64,000 nucleotides of DNA from Kibdelosporangium philippinense (GTDB lineage: Bacteria > Actinomycetota > Actinomycetes > Mycobacteriales > Pseudonocardiaceae). Within the stretch, counting starts at the first letter, position 1, and each line of letters starts with the position of its first letter. This document shows, piece after piece, positions 34,294 through 43,127 of this stretch. The position numbers and the translations under genes are program-made. Location of the stretch: contig NZ_JAJVCN010000003.1 of assembly GCF_021390435.2 (NCBI RefSeq), positions 186,001 through 250,000 of the forward strand, written 5' to 3'. The notes beneath the pieces were generated by a model. That model was given only the letters and a program-made list of their open reading frames with translations, made no database searches and was not told where the DNA came from.

Positions 34294-34533
34294 GGACTTT
34301 CGCTCCCTTCGAGGCTCCCAGTAGAACGCGCAGGTTCTTCCTCTTCGGTTGCAAAAGGGCAAGACCGCATCGCGAGCCCGGCCGAGCTCGCGGCGCTCTC
34401 GTCTGGCCCTCATCGCACGATCGTTGACAGGGTGGAACTTTCGCGCGAACAGACGGGAGTTGGTGATGTTCTGACAAAATGCACGGTACATCGCGCCAAC
34501 GGATCCCACAGTCGCCCGTACGGCGCAGTACCG

Positions 34534-35514
34534 CTACTCCCGTCGGGCGAGCGTGACCCGGTTGAGCAGCGCGGAGACCACCAAAACCGCGCCAAGCGCC
34601 AGCAGTTGGTACTGGCTTCCCCGCGAATCCTCGAACGCGAGCAGGATCCCAGCGTTGAGCCAGACCACGAACAGCGAAGCAATGAGCACGCCGCCAACGC
34701 GGCCGATCCCGCCGGTAATCGCCGTGCCGCCAAGGATCGCGATGGTGATCGCGGGCAAAGCCATGCCGTTGCCGACAGTTCCGGCATCCGGGCGTGCGGA
34801 AGCGAACTGTGCCACCGTTATCACCGCGACCACGGCCGAGAGCATCCCGGAAAGTACATAGGCACGGAATCTAATGCTCACAACGGGAAGACCGGCGAAC
34901 TTGGCCGCGGCCTCATTCGTGCCGACCGCGTAGAGACGCCTGCCATAGTTGGTCCGGTTGGCCAGCAACCAAGCCAGCACGGCGCACGGCAGCAGGAACG
35001 TGAACACCTGCAACGGAACCTGGCCAACTGTGCTGGTGAGCGAATGCAGGTCCTGGATCGGCTGCGTGGAGATCGGCGCATTGTTGTTGCTGACCAAGGC
35101 CAACGAGGTAAAGGCGTAGTACGTCGCCAAAGTCGCGATAAGGGCGGGAACACCAAGCCACGCGACCAGGAAACCGTTCACAGCCCCAAGAACCGCGCCA
35201 GCCACGAGCGCGCCGGCGATCGCGAGCCACACCGGCCAGTGCCAAAAGCCGACCATGAACCCGAACATCATGCCAACCAGGCTGACCATCGCCCCGACCG
35301 ACAGGTCGATCCCACCACGCCCGGACACAATCACCAACAGCTCAGCCAAGCCAAGCAAGCACAGCGGAACAAAAGATTCCAAAGAGGACAGGAGATAGTC
35401 CGCATCGTACGGCGCCACCAAGTAGCCGTTCGCGCCAAGCACGCTCATCCAGACCACGAGAATGACGAGCAACGCGAACAGAAGCAGGACGCGGTCGGTA
35501 ATCAGCCGTTTCAC
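34534..35514 (-). CDS. Sugar-type ABC importer permease (second)
   Basis: The 326-residue BPD_transp_2 (RbsC/RhaQ-like) permease has about nine to ten membrane helices. The signature GRGGIDLSVGAMVSLVGMM near residue 70 and PALIATLATYYAFTSLALV near 130 are typical. It ends with IGRVGGVLIASLFVVWLNAGILLAF. GTG start overlaps the stop of the first permease by 4 bases (GTGA). It is the last gene of the four-gene importer; about 240 bases separate it from the Cys-rich gene upstream of its end, with no other gene seen in that gap. Confidence 0.92.
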   Translation of the reverse strand: MKRLITDRVLLLFALLVILVVWMSVLGANGYLVAPYDADYLLSSLESFVPLCLLGLAELLVIVSGRGGIDLSVGAMVSLVGMMFGFMVGFWHWPVWLAIAGALVAGAVLGAVNGFLVAWLGVPALIATLATYYAFTSLALVSNNNAPISTQPIQDLHSLTSTVGQVPLQVFTFLLPCAVLAWLLANRTNYGRRLYAVGTNEAAAKFAGLPVVSIRFRAYVLSGMLSAVVAVITVAQFASARPDAGTVGNGMALPAITIAILGGTAITGGIGRVGGVLIASLFVVWLNAGILLAFEDSRGSQYQLLALGAVLVVSALLNRVTLARRE

Positions 35515-36461
35515 AGGCGCCGCCTCCTTCGCTCCCGAATCAAATCCGCGCCCACAGCCAGCAGAATGAACACCCCGATGAACAGAGCCGTCAGCTCACT
35601 GCGCCAGCCGAGCAATGTGACCGCGCTCGTGACCGTGCCGACCAGCAACGCCCCAAGGACCGTGCCCAGAACGGATCCGCGGCCACCGAGGATGCTCGTC
35701 CCGCCGATCACCACAGCCGCGATCACCTGAAGTTCCAAGCCTGTTCCGGCGCTTTGGCCAACGAGCCCGCCGCCACCGATGACACAGCAGGCCGCCAGTC
35801 CAACGAGGACACCCGTGATCGTGTACACGCCAACCAAGCGCCTGGTCACCCGGATCCCAGCCAGCCGGGCGGCGGGCGCGTTGCCGCCTATCGCATAGAG
35901 GTGACGGCCGGTTGGCGCGTGTCGCATGTAGAACCACATGCCTGCGGCGAGCAGGATCGCCAAGAGCCAGGCGTGCGGGATGCCGAAGCTTCGTCCTTCG
36001 GCGCCGCCGCCGAGGAATTCCAGGATTGCTGGGACTCCCGCGACTTCCTTGCCGTCGAAGATCTGGAGTGCGACGAACCGGAAGATGTTCAATGTGCCGA
36101 AGGTGATGATGATCGCGTGCACTCGGCCGTATGCGACAAGGACGCCGTTGATCGCACCGAGAACTCCGCCTACTCCCAGGCCAAGAAGTATCGCTGGAAC
36201 AAGCGCCAGCTCGGTATCCCGCAACATTTGCGCGACGACGACCATCACGACTGCAAGCGCGCTGCCAACCGACACATCAATCCCGGCGGTGACGATGACC
36301 GCGGTCATGCCGACACCGATGATGGTCACCGGAGCGACCGTGGCCAGGATGTTCTGGAGGTTGGCGGCTGCGAAGAAGGTGTCGGTGCCGAACCCGAGCG
36401 CCAGCCACAGCACCGCGAGTACGGCGATGAGGACGACCTCTTGCCCCTCGGTCTTGGTCAC
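35511..36461 (-). CDS. Sugar-type ABC importer permease (first)
   Basis: The 316-residue permease is of the RbsC/RhaP/LsrC family. It carries TAGIDVSVGSALAVVMVV and GAINGVLVAYGRVHAIIITFGTLNIFRFVALQIF, and ends with the cytosolic RERRRRRL. A GTG start overlaps the ATPase stop by 4 bases (GTGA). It pairs with the next permease as a heterodimer, the arrangement in rhamnose (RhaP/RhaQ) and AI-2 (LsrC/LsrD) importers; ribose importers usually have one permease gene. Confidence 0.92.
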   Translation of the reverse strand: MTKTEGQEVVLIAVLAVLWLALGFGTDTFFAAANLQNILATVAPVTIIGVGMTAVIVTAGIDVSVGSALAVVMVVVAQMLRDTELALVPAILLGLGVGGVLGAINGVLVAYGRVHAIIITFGTLNIFRFVALQIFDGKEVAGVPAILEFLGGGAEGRSFGIPHAWLLAILLAAGMWFYMRHAPTGRHLYAIGGNAPAARLAGIRVTRRLVGVYTITGVLVGLAACCVIGGGGLVGQSAGTGLELQVIAAVVIGGTSILGGRGSVLGTVLGALLVGTVTSAVTLLGWRSELTALFIGVFILLAVGADLIRERRRRRL

Positions 36462-37891
36462 TCGTCACCCGCCGCTGCCGCGAGCACGTCCGCCTGCGCC
36501 GCCCCTCGGTCAAAGCGCGCGGTGATCCGGCCGCCCCGGACAACCAGGATCTTTTCCGCGAGGCTCATCACTTCCGGCAAGTCCGACGACACGAGAAGGA
36601 CGGCCGTACCCTGCCCGACGATGTCCCTGACCAGGCCGTGGATCTCCTCCTTGGCACCGACATCGACACCCTGAGTCGGTTCCTCCAGCACGAGGACCTC
36701 CGGGCGTTCGACCAATTGCCGTGCCAGGACGACCTTCTGCTGGTTCCCGCCGGAGAGCGTTGCGATGAGGGCGTTCGGGCCTGGGGTCTTGATCTGCATG
36801 CGTTCGATGAACTCGATGGCCGTGCGGCGTTCCTGCTTACGTTTCAGCCACAGGCCTTTCAACGATGCGATGGAGATGTTGAAGCCGACGGTCTTGGTGG
36901 CGAACACACCCTGACGCGACCGATCGCCTGGGAGCATCGCCGTCTGTCCTGTTCGGACTGTACCGGAGTCAGCGGGTTCGACGCCGTAGATCGCGCGGGC
37001 AATCGAGCCTGTGCCTGAGCCAACCAAGCCGAACAGGGAGACGATCTCCCCTGGCCGGACTTCGAGGCTCACGTTCGTGAACCTGTTGCGACGGTTCAGG
37101 TCCTCCACTCTCAGGACCGGCTCGCCTTGGGGCGCGCCGGCTTCGGCTGTGGTGCCGTTGATGGCGTGACCAACCATTAGTTCGGCGATCTGGCGTACGG
37201 TCAGATCTTTCGTCGGCTCACTCGCGACGACCTTGCCGTCTCGCAGAACCGTTACGCGGTCGGTGATCTGCGCGAGCTCATCGAGGCGATGGCTGACGTA
37301 GATGATGCCGACTCCCCGGTCCTTCAGGGTTCTGATGGCTGTGAAAAGGGTTTCGATCTCCCGGTCGGTCAGGATGGCGGACGGCTCGTCAAGAATGAGA
37401 ATCCGGGCCTCGTGGGCAAGCGCCTTAGCGACAGAAACAAGCTGTTGCTCGGCGACAGAAAGATCCGCGACGCGCTGCCCGGCGAGTTTCTCGCTGAGCC
37501 CAAGGCTGGTCAGCAGCTCTGTGGCCCGCCGCTGTTGCTCACGCCAGTCGACCAGGTAATTCCTCCTCAACTCTCGCCCGACGAAAACGTTCTCAGCCAC
37601 CGTCAACTCGCCGAAAAGCTGCGGATCCTGATACACGGTGGCGATCCCGGCCCTGAGCGCCTTGACCGTATCTCCCAACGCCTCGCCATTGAGCGAAGCC
37701 GTGCCCTCGTCGGCTTTCTCCGCCCCGGACACGATCTTGATCAGCGTGGACTTGCCAGCACCATTGGCGCCGACAAGTCCGTGCACCTCACCGGGCCGCA
37801 CCTCGAAATCCACACCTTGCAACGCATAGACGCCGCCATAGTGCTTGCGGATTCCGGTAAGCGTGAGCAGCGCGTCAGTAGTCGTAGTCAC
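36458..37891 (-). CDS. Sugar-type ABC importer double ATPase
   Basis: The 477-residue protein has two nucleotide-binding halves, the RbsA/RhaT/LsrA form. In the first, Walker A GANGAGKST (about 38-46), signature LSVAEQQLVSVAKAL and Walker B ILILDEPSA are intact. In the second, the P-loop is degenerate (GLVGSGTGS), but the signature LSGGNQQKVVLARQL and Walker-B-like EVLVLEEPTQGVD are present; this asymmetry is normal for the family. GTG start overlaps the end of the binding protein by 17 bases. Confidence 0.93.
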   Translation of the reverse strand: MTTTTDALLTLTGIRKHYGGVYALQGVDFEVRPGEVHGLVGANGAGKSTLIKIVSGAEKADEGTASLNGEALGDTVKALRAGIATVYQDPQLFGELTVAENVFVGRELRRNYLVDWREQQRRATELLTSLGLSEKLAGQRVADLSVAEQQLVSVAKALAHEARILILDEPSAILTDREIETLFTAIRTLKDRGVGIIYVSHRLDELAQITDRVTVLRDGKVVASEPTKDLTVRQIAELMVGHAINGTTAEAGAPQGEPVLRVEDLNRRNRFTNVSLEVRPGEIVSLFGLVGSGTGSIARAIYGVEPADSGTVRTGQTAMLPGDRSRQGVFATKTVGFNISIASLKGLWLKRKQERRTAIEFIERMQIKTPGPNALIATLSGGNQQKVVLARQLVERPEVLVLEEPTQGVDVGAKEEIHGLVRDIVGQGTAVLLVSSDLPEVMSLAEKILVVRGGRITARFDRGAAQADVLAAAAGDE

Positions 37892-38867
37892 CGACGTTGT
37901 CCTTGGTGAGCTTCAACGGATCACCCAGCAACAACATCTTGTTCTCGAACTTCACCGCAGGCAGCTTGGCCGACACGTTGTTCGAAGCCTGTATCGCTTC
38001 GCCACGTTTGACCTTCGCACCGGCCCATGCGGTCAGATAGCCCAACTGCTCGACGTCCCACAGGATCGAGGTCGAAGACGACCCGTCCTGCAAGTAAGGC
38101 TTCATCGAATTCGGCGTGCCCACACCAACCGTGAAGACCTTCCCGAGCTTGCCCGCCTCACGCACGGCCTTCGCAACACCCGGCGCCGACGTCGTGCACT
38201 GGCCGATCAGGCCGGTCAGGTCCGGATGCGCGTTCAGCAGGTCCTTCGCCATGGACACGCCCTTTGCTTCGTCCTCACCGGCGTAAACCGTGTCGACGAG
38301 GGTGGCGTTCGGGTACTTCTCGGCCGCGTAGCGCTTCTGCACTCCGATCCACGTGTTGAGGTTCGCGGCCGTCTGGCCACAAGAGACGATCGCGTACTTG
38401 CCTTTGCCGCCCATCGGCGCCATCAGCGAGTCGATGACCGAGTGCGCGATCCCGTCGGCCGTCGCCTGGTTGACGAACAACTCCCGCACGGAATTCGGCG
38501 CGTCGGTGTCGGACGTCAGCACCTTGATGCCCTTGCTCGCGGCGTCGGCGAGGATCGGGACGACGGAGTCGGGGTCGTTCGGCGCCACCACCAGCACGTC
38601 GACCTTCTGCTGGATGAGCGACTTGAGAATCTCGGTCTGCGCACCGGGGTCGGCGGTCGTGCCGCCCTTGTAGATCCAGTCGATGCCGAGCTCCTGCGCG
38701 GCCTTCTGCCCGCCGGTGTTCATCGCCTCGAAGTACGGGATACCCTGCAACTTCGGGACGAAGGCGACCTTGATCCGCGGTTGGCCGCCAGCCGGGGGCT
38801 GTTCCTTCTTGCTGCACCCGGTGATGATCAAACAGAGGCTCAGTAACACAGCGAAACCAGCACGCAT
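37875..38867 (-). CDS. Periplasmic-type sugar-binding lipoprotein (RhaS/LsrB-like)
   Basis: The 330-residue binding protein has a lipoprotein signal with lipobox ITGC (Cys18). The body is Peripla_BP_4: VAFVPKLQGIPYFEAMNTGGQKAAQELGIDW, VLTSDTDAPN, CTTSAPGVAKAV and C-terminal KDNVGDYDY. It is closest in layout to the RhaS/LsrB group. The K in FVPKL and D in SDTD, known AI-2 contacts in LsrB, are present, but the D-Q pair is N-L here (TAANLNTW), so AI-2 is unlikely and a sugar such as rhamnose is more plausible. ATG 38867 follows GGGGAG. First gene of the importer. Confidence 0.92.
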   Translation of the reverse strand: MRAGFAVLLSLCLIITGCSKKEQPPAGGQPRIKVAFVPKLQGIPYFEAMNTGGQKAAQELGIDWIYKGGTTADPGAQTEILKSLIQQKVDVLVVAPNDPDSVVPILADAASKGIKVLTSDTDAPNSVRELFVNQATADGIAHSVIDSLMAPMGGKGKYAIVSCGQTAANLNTWIGVQKRYAAEKYPNATLVDTVYAGEDEAKGVSMAKDLLNAHPDLTGLIGQCTTSAPGVAKAVREAGKLGKVFTVGVGTPNSMKPYLQDGSSSTSILWDVEQLGYLTAWAGAKVKRGEAIQASNNVSAKLPAVKFENKMLLLGDPLKLTKDNVGDYDY

Positions 38868-38879
38868 GGCCGCTCCCCG

Positions 38880-38893
38880 TTGAGACGTTTCAA
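38880..38893. promoter_or_regulatory. LacI-type operator upstream of sugar importer
   Basis: TTGAGACGTTTCAA is palindromic at 12 of 14 positions and matches the TTGAAACGTTTCAA consensus common for LacI-family sugar repressors. It lies 13 bases upstream of the binding-protein ATG. No LacI gene is present nearby, so the repressor would be encoded elsewhere. Confidence 0.7.
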
Positions 38894-38957
38894 TCACCCA
38901 CAGGCCGAACTTAGCCCCGCCTCACATCTCGTTCAAGCCCCGGCCACTCCGCCACCC

Positions 38958-39104
38958 GCGTGTCCACCTTTCCAGCACACCGTGTCCACCATTCCAGCAC
39001 AATGAGATGCACTTTCCGGCACCACGAAATCGCCAGGGGCATGATCATGGGGAATTTCATGCTGCCGCAACGGTGGACACGGTGTGTCGGAGTGGTGGAC
39101 ACGG
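38958..39104. repeat. Paired 22-bp tandem repeats in inverted orientation (MITE/IS-relic like)
   Basis: On the left, two 22-base direct units (GTGTCCACC(T/A)TTCCAGCACA type) lie at 38958-38979 and 38980-39001, with a third diverged unit after them. On the right, GGTGGACACGG at 39072 and again at 39094, also 22 bases apart, is the reverse complement of the left units. About 70 non-repetitive bases lie between. No ORF of interest is inside. It resembles the repeated ends of an insertion sequence without its transposase. Confidence 0.65.
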
Positions 39105-39124
39105 CGGGGTGAAATCCACAGTGG

Positions 39125-40567
39125 TCATACGGGTGGAATGCGCGTGTGCCAATCCGTTGCCTGCTGGTAGGCGTCGGCGACGGCAGCAAGCAAGTCCTCT
39201 GAATGCGCGGGACCCATCAGCTGTGCCCCGACGGGCATGCCGGAAGTGCTGAAACCGCAAGGGAATGCGATCGCTGGCAAACCGGTCAGGCTGGCCGGGA
39301 ACGTGTACGGCGTGAGCACCGGAATCAGCGGTACACCCTCATACTCGGAAATCCCGTGTGGCAGCTCGGTGATTGGGCTGGTGGGCAGCAGGAGCACGTC
39401 CACTGTCCCCAGCAGGTTCGCGTAGTCACGCCGGATCGCGGCCCGGACCCTGGTGGCGTGCAGGAAATCGGACGCCAGGACGGTCAATCCGGCCTCAAGG
39501 AACGCCTGAATGTCATCGGCGAACTGCGCGCCATCCGCTATCTGGGCACGGAATTCACAAGCGGCCTCGGCAAACACGAGCACGCTCGCGGCAGCCTGGG
39601 TGATCGGCAGCGAAGGCAACGTGACCTCGATGATCTGCGCGCCCAATGACCGCAGGGTTTCCGCGACAGCTACCTCATAAGGAGTCGCGATATCGGCAAG
39701 CCCAACCCGAACCTGCCGAAGGTCGACCACGGGCGCAGCAAGCGAACCAGGTTCACCGGCCAGCACCCGCAGCAGCAACAGGCAGTCCCGCGCGCTACGA
39801 GCCATCGGGCCAACAGCATCGAAAGAAGGCGCCAAGGTCATCACGCCATTACGCGGGATGAGGCCATGAGTCGGACGAATGGCCGAAGTCCCGCAAAACG
39901 CCGACGGCAACCGCAGCGAACCGCCCGTATCCGTGCCCAAAGCCATCGGCACCTGCCGGGCGGCCAAAGCAGCAGCCGAACCACCGGAAGACCCCGACAC
40001 CATCCGAGTCAGATCCCACGGGTTACGCACCCCAGGCGTGGACACGCCATAAGCGATCTCATGCGTCGCCGTCTTGCCCACCAAGATCCCGCCAGCGGAC
40101 CGGACCCGGCTCACCACAGTCGCATCCCACGCGGGCATCCGTCCCGCGAAAACCCGGCTGCCATACTCCGTGGCCACATTCGTGGTGTCGAACAAATCCT
40201 TGGCCGCAAACGGAATCCCGTGCAACACACCCGTCGGCTGGCCAGCCAAGTCGGCCTGGCTCCGAGCAGCCTCCGAAGTCAGCCGCACGAACGCACTCAC
40301 CACAGGCTCGGTGCGATCGATGCGCGCCAGACAGGACTCCAACAACTCCCTCGGCGAGAGCTGGCCGCCCGCGATCGCCAGCGCAGCCTCCACCACGCCC
40401 AGTTCACAAGGCGAGGTCACGTCAGAAGAAACCACAGGCTCGAAACGCACAGGGATCGAAGACCGAGGGCTGTCCGGGGCCGAGTCGATGCCTTCAGCCT
40501 CTGCGATCGCGTCCACGGACGCGGTGACGAACGGCATCGCCCACTCTAACCCGGCCTGTCGCTCCAT
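39125..40567 (-). CDS. Amidase-signature family hydrolase
   Basis: The 480-residue enzyme has the amidase Ser-cisSer-Lys triad: lysine in FAAKDLFD, SGSSGGSAAALAARQVPMALGTDTGGSLRLPSAFCG with both serines, matching GatA/AtzF-like amidases. The C-terminal PYTFPASLTGLPAIAFPCGF is typical. It would hydrolyse a linear amide; no urea or indole-acetamide pathway is beside it. ATG 40567 is used; another ATG at 40537 is possible, with no ribosome site to decide. It follows the importer and the repeat relic but shows no evident link to either. Confidence 0.92.
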   Translation of the reverse strand: MERQAGLEWAMPFVTASVDAIAEAEGIDSAPDSPRSSIPVRFEPVVSSDVTSPCELGVVEAALAIAGGQLSPRELLESCLARIDRTEPVVSAFVRLTSEAARSQADLAGQPTGVLHGIPFAAKDLFDTTNVATEYGSRVFAGRMPAWDATVVSRVRSAGGILVGKTATHEIAYGVSTPGVRNPWDLTRMVSGSSGGSAAALAARQVPMALGTDTGGSLRLPSAFCGTSAIRPTHGLIPRNGVMTLAPSFDAVGPMARSARDCLLLLRVLAGEPGSLAAPVVDLRQVRVGLADIATPYEVAVAETLRSLGAQIIEVTLPSLPITQAAASVLVFAEAACEFRAQIADGAQFADDIQAFLEAGLTVLASDFLHATRVRAAIRRDYANLLGTVDVLLLPTSPITELPHGISEYEGVPLIPVLTPYTFPASLTGLPAIAFPCGFSTSGMPVGAQLMGPAHSEDLLAAVADAYQQATDWHTRIPPV

Positions 40568-40576
40568 CCATCAACT

Positions 40577-41023
40577 TTACTGGGCGGACAGCTCCAGAGC
40601 TTTACGCATCGCTTCGCGGGCACGACGGCGATCACCGGCGATGTCGTAGCCGTGGGCGAGGCGGAACCACGTACGCCAATCTTCCGGCGCAGCCTCAACT
40701 TCAGCCTTACGCTCGTCAAACCAAGCATCCGCGGCCGCGCGGTCAATCCGGCCGGAAGGCATGCGGGGCAACGAAGAAGTATCCGGCAACAAGCCCTCGG
40801 CGGCCAGGCGTTGGCCGAGGCGCTCGGTTTGCAGGCCGAAGCGAATCGTCGCGACGGCCACCCACGCGCCTACGATGGGCAGCAGTAAAACACCGATACC
40901 GAGGCCGATGCCGACCCCGGTTCCGGTTTCCAGCAACGCGATCGCCCGCCCGGTCATCAGCACGAAGTACACCACCAGCACTGCTGTCAGCAGCAGCGCT
41001 GTTGTCCGGGCGGACAGTTTCAC
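40577..41023 (-). CDS. Membrane-anchored tetratricopeptide-like protein
   Basis: The 148-residue protein has two membrane helices (about 8-25 and 38-60) followed by a cytosolic helical tail with TPR-like repeats: AAADAWFDERKAEVEAAPEDWRTWFRLAHGYDIAGDRRRAREAMRKALEL. A small membrane protein directly after dapB is also found in mycobacteria. Its ATG overlaps the dapB stop by 4 bases (ATGA). Function unknown. Confidence 0.85.
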   Translation of the reverse strand: MKLSARTTALLLTAVLVVYFVLMTGRAIALLETGTGVGIGLGIGVLLLPIVGAWVAVATIRFGLQTERLGQRLAAEGLLPDTSSLPRMPSGRIDRAAADAWFDERKAEVEAAPEDWRTWFRLAHGYDIAGDRRRAREAMRKALELSAQ

Positions 41024-41760
41024 AGGTCCATCAGCTTGTCGAGGCCGACGAGCAGGCCGGGACGGTCGACGATCGACCGCACCGCGAGCACCACGCCGGG
41101 CATGAACGAGTTGCGGTCCGTCGAGTCGTGCCGAATGGTCAGGGTCTCCCCTGGCCCACCGAACAGGACTTCCTGGTGCGCGATCAGTCCCGAGAGGCGC
41201 ACTGCGTGCACACGCACGTCGTCGACCAACGCGCCGCGGGCACCGTCTGGGTCGTGCGTGGTCGCATCCGGCGCCAAGCCGAGGCCTGCGGCGGCGCGCG
41301 CGGCGCCGATCAGGCGGGCTGTGTGTGCGGCCGTTCCCGATGGTGCGTCGGCCTTACGCGGGTGGTGCAGCTCGATGATCTCGACCGACTCGTAGTACTT
41401 CGCCGCCATCTCCGCGAAACGCATCGACAACACCGCGCCGATCGCGAAGTTCGGGGCGATGAGCACGCCGACTTCCGGTGCGGCCGCGAGCCATTCGGAA
41501 ACGGTGTCCAGCCGCGCAGCAGAGAAGCCCGAAGTGCCCACGACACAATGGATTCCGTGCTCCACCGCGTACTTGACGTTGTCCATGACCACGTCGGGGT
41601 GGGTGAAGTCGACGACCACCTGGGCGCCGTCCAGCTTAGAGATGTCGTCGCCGACGTCGATCTTGGCGACAACCTCCATGCCCTCCGCCGCGTCAACGGC
41701 ACGGCAGACCTCGGCACCCATCCGCCCTTGCGCGCCGAGCACGCCAACGCGGATCGTCAT
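41020..41760 (-). CDS. dapB: 4-hydroxy-tetrahydrodipicolinate reductase
   Basis: The 246-residue NAD(P)H-dependent enzyme takes the DapA product forward in diaminopimelate/lysine synthesis. The nucleotide-binding loop GVLGAQGRMG is at 6-15 and the catalytic motif ELHHPRKADAPSGTA spans about 130-144 (His132/133, Lys136). The length matches mycobacterial DapB. ATG overlaps the stop of the M16 gene (ATGA). Confidence 0.96.
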   Translation of the reverse strand: MTIRVGVLGAQGRMGAEVCRAVDAAEGMEVVAKIDVGDDISKLDGAQVVVDFTHPDVVMDNVKYAVEHGIHCVVGTSGFSAARLDTVSEWLAAAPEVGVLIAPNFAIGAVLSMRFAEMAAKYYESVEIIELHHPRKADAPSGTAAHTARLIGAARAAAGLGLAPDATTHDPDGARGALVDDVRVHAVRLSGLIAHQEVLFGGPGETLTIRHDSTDRNSFMPGVVLAVRSIVDRPGLLVGLDKLMDL

Positions 41761-43127
41761 TTCATCACCTCGTGAACCTCGACGGGCACATCGTCGACGT
41801 GATCGTACGGGCCGACTACTGCCGCGGCGATCGGCCGGGACAGCAACTCCTTGGCAAGCAAGGCGATATCCTCGCCGGTCACCGCGTCGATCCGGTCGAG
41901 CGTCTCGCCGACGGTCAGGTAGTCACCGTACGTCAGCTCGCCCTTGCCGATCCTCGACATCCGGGAACTGGTGTCCTCCAAGCCAAGCACGAGCCCGCCG
42001 CGCAGTTGTCCTTTGCCACGCGCGACTTCCGCGTCGCTCAGGCCTTCACGCGCGACCTGCGCGAGCACATCGCGGATCACCGAGGCCGTTTCGCCAAGCC
42101 GGTCCGGTTGCACGCCCGCGTAAACCGAGAGATGCCCAGTGTCCGAATAGGACGCGATCGACGAGTAGACCTGGTACGCCAGGCCACGCTTCTCGCGGAC
42201 TTCCTGGAACAGCCGGGAACTCATCCCGCCGCCCAGCGCCGCGTTCAGCACGCCCAACGTGAACCGACGGTCGTCGTGCCGGTCCAACGCGCGCACGCCG
42301 AGCATGAGGTGCGTCTGTTCCGTGTCCTCCGTGTGGAGAACCAGGCGCGGAGCACCAGCGATGCGAGCACGGCCCTTACGCGGAGCAACGGGAGCAACGT
42401 CGCCAACCAAGCGCGCCTTGAGTGCCTTACGCACCAAGCGAAGTACGTCAGCGTGCTTGATGTTGCCAGCGACCGCGAAGACCATCTTGGGCAGCGTGTA
42501 GCGGCGCTTGTAGAAGTTGTACAGCGCGTTGCGGCTCAGTTCGGTGATGGACTTCTCCGAGCCGAGGACTGGACGGCCGAGCGTGTGATCCGGCAACAGC
42601 GCGGCGCAGAACGCGTCGTGCAGCAGGTCTTCCGGGTCGTCGTCACGCATCGCGATCTCTTCGAGCACGACGCTGCGCTCGGTTTCCATGTCCTTCTCCG
42701 TGCACAACGCCTCGAAGACCACGTCACACACCAGGTCCACCGCCAGCGGCAGGTCCTCGTCGAGGACGTGCGCGTAGTAGCAGGTGTGTTCCTTGGCGGT
42801 GAACGCGTTCAGCTCGCCGCCGACCGCGTCGATCTCCTCGGCGATCTGCATCGCGGTGCGCCGCGAGGTGCTCTTGAAGAGCAGGTGCTCGAGGTAGTGC
42901 GCGGAACCCGCGACGTTCGGCTGCTCGTCGCGGGACCCGACACCGACCCACATACCGACCGAGGCCGATCGCACGCCGGGAACGTGCTCGGTCACCACCC
43001 GCAGTCCGCCTGGCAGCAAGGTCCGGCGGACCTCACCGGCTTCCGTGCGCTCAAGCGTGCGGGTGGTGCCGGGCTTTTGCAGAAAGCCGCGGGCAGCGCC
43101 CGCGGCTTGTGAACTGCGAACCGTCAC
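41757..43127 (-). CDS. M16-family zinc metallopeptidase
   Basis: This 456-residue peptidase has the inverted zinc motif HYLEH (His77, Glu80, His81), with the third ligand in the downstream TAKEHTCYYAHV segment region. TLPGGLRVVTEHVPGVRSASVGMWVGVGSRDEQ-like start and GGGMSSRLFQEVREKRGLAYQVYSS are hallmarks. It follows pnp in actinobacteria generally (as in mycobacteria). The GTG start overlaps the pnp stop (GTGA). A strong hairpin lies in its first codons, so a later start is possible. Confidence 0.93.
   Translation of the reverse strand: MTVRSSQAAGAARGFLQKPGTTRTLERTEAGEVRRTLLPGGLRVVTEHVPGVRSASVGMWVGVGSRDEQPNVAGSAHYLEHLLFKSTSRRTAMQIAEEIDAVGGELNAFTAKEHTCYYAHVLDEDLPLAVDLVCDVVFEALCTEKDMETERSVVLEEIAMRDDDPEDLLHDAFCAALLPDHTLGRPVLGSEKSITELSRNALYNFYKRRYTLPKMVFAVAGNIKHADVLRLVRKALKARLVGDVAPVAPRKGRARIAGAPRLVLHTEDTEQTHLMLGVRALDRHDDRRFTLGVLNAALGGGMSSRLFQEVREKRGLAYQVYSSIASYSDTGHLSVYAGVQPDRLGETASVIRDVLAQVAREGLSDAEVARGKGQLRGGLVLGLEDTSSRMSRIGKGELTYGDYLTVGETLDRIDAVTGEDIALLAKELLSRPIAAAVVGPYDHVDDVPVEVHEVMK
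43084..43108 (-). terminator. GC-rich hairpin just after pnp, inside the 5' end of the M16 gene
   Basis: AAGCCGCGGGC and GCCCGCGGCTT form a perfect 11-bp stem around a 3-base loop, 16 bases past the pnp stop. There is no U-run, so it may be an attenuator, a 3' end protector for pnp mRNA, or a brake on M16 translation. Confidence 0.5.

Noticed and set aside
37875..38867. Annotation of the importer as an autoinducer-2 (Lsr) system
   Set aside because: Key ligand residues are not kept and no lsrK, lsrF or lsrG genes are near.
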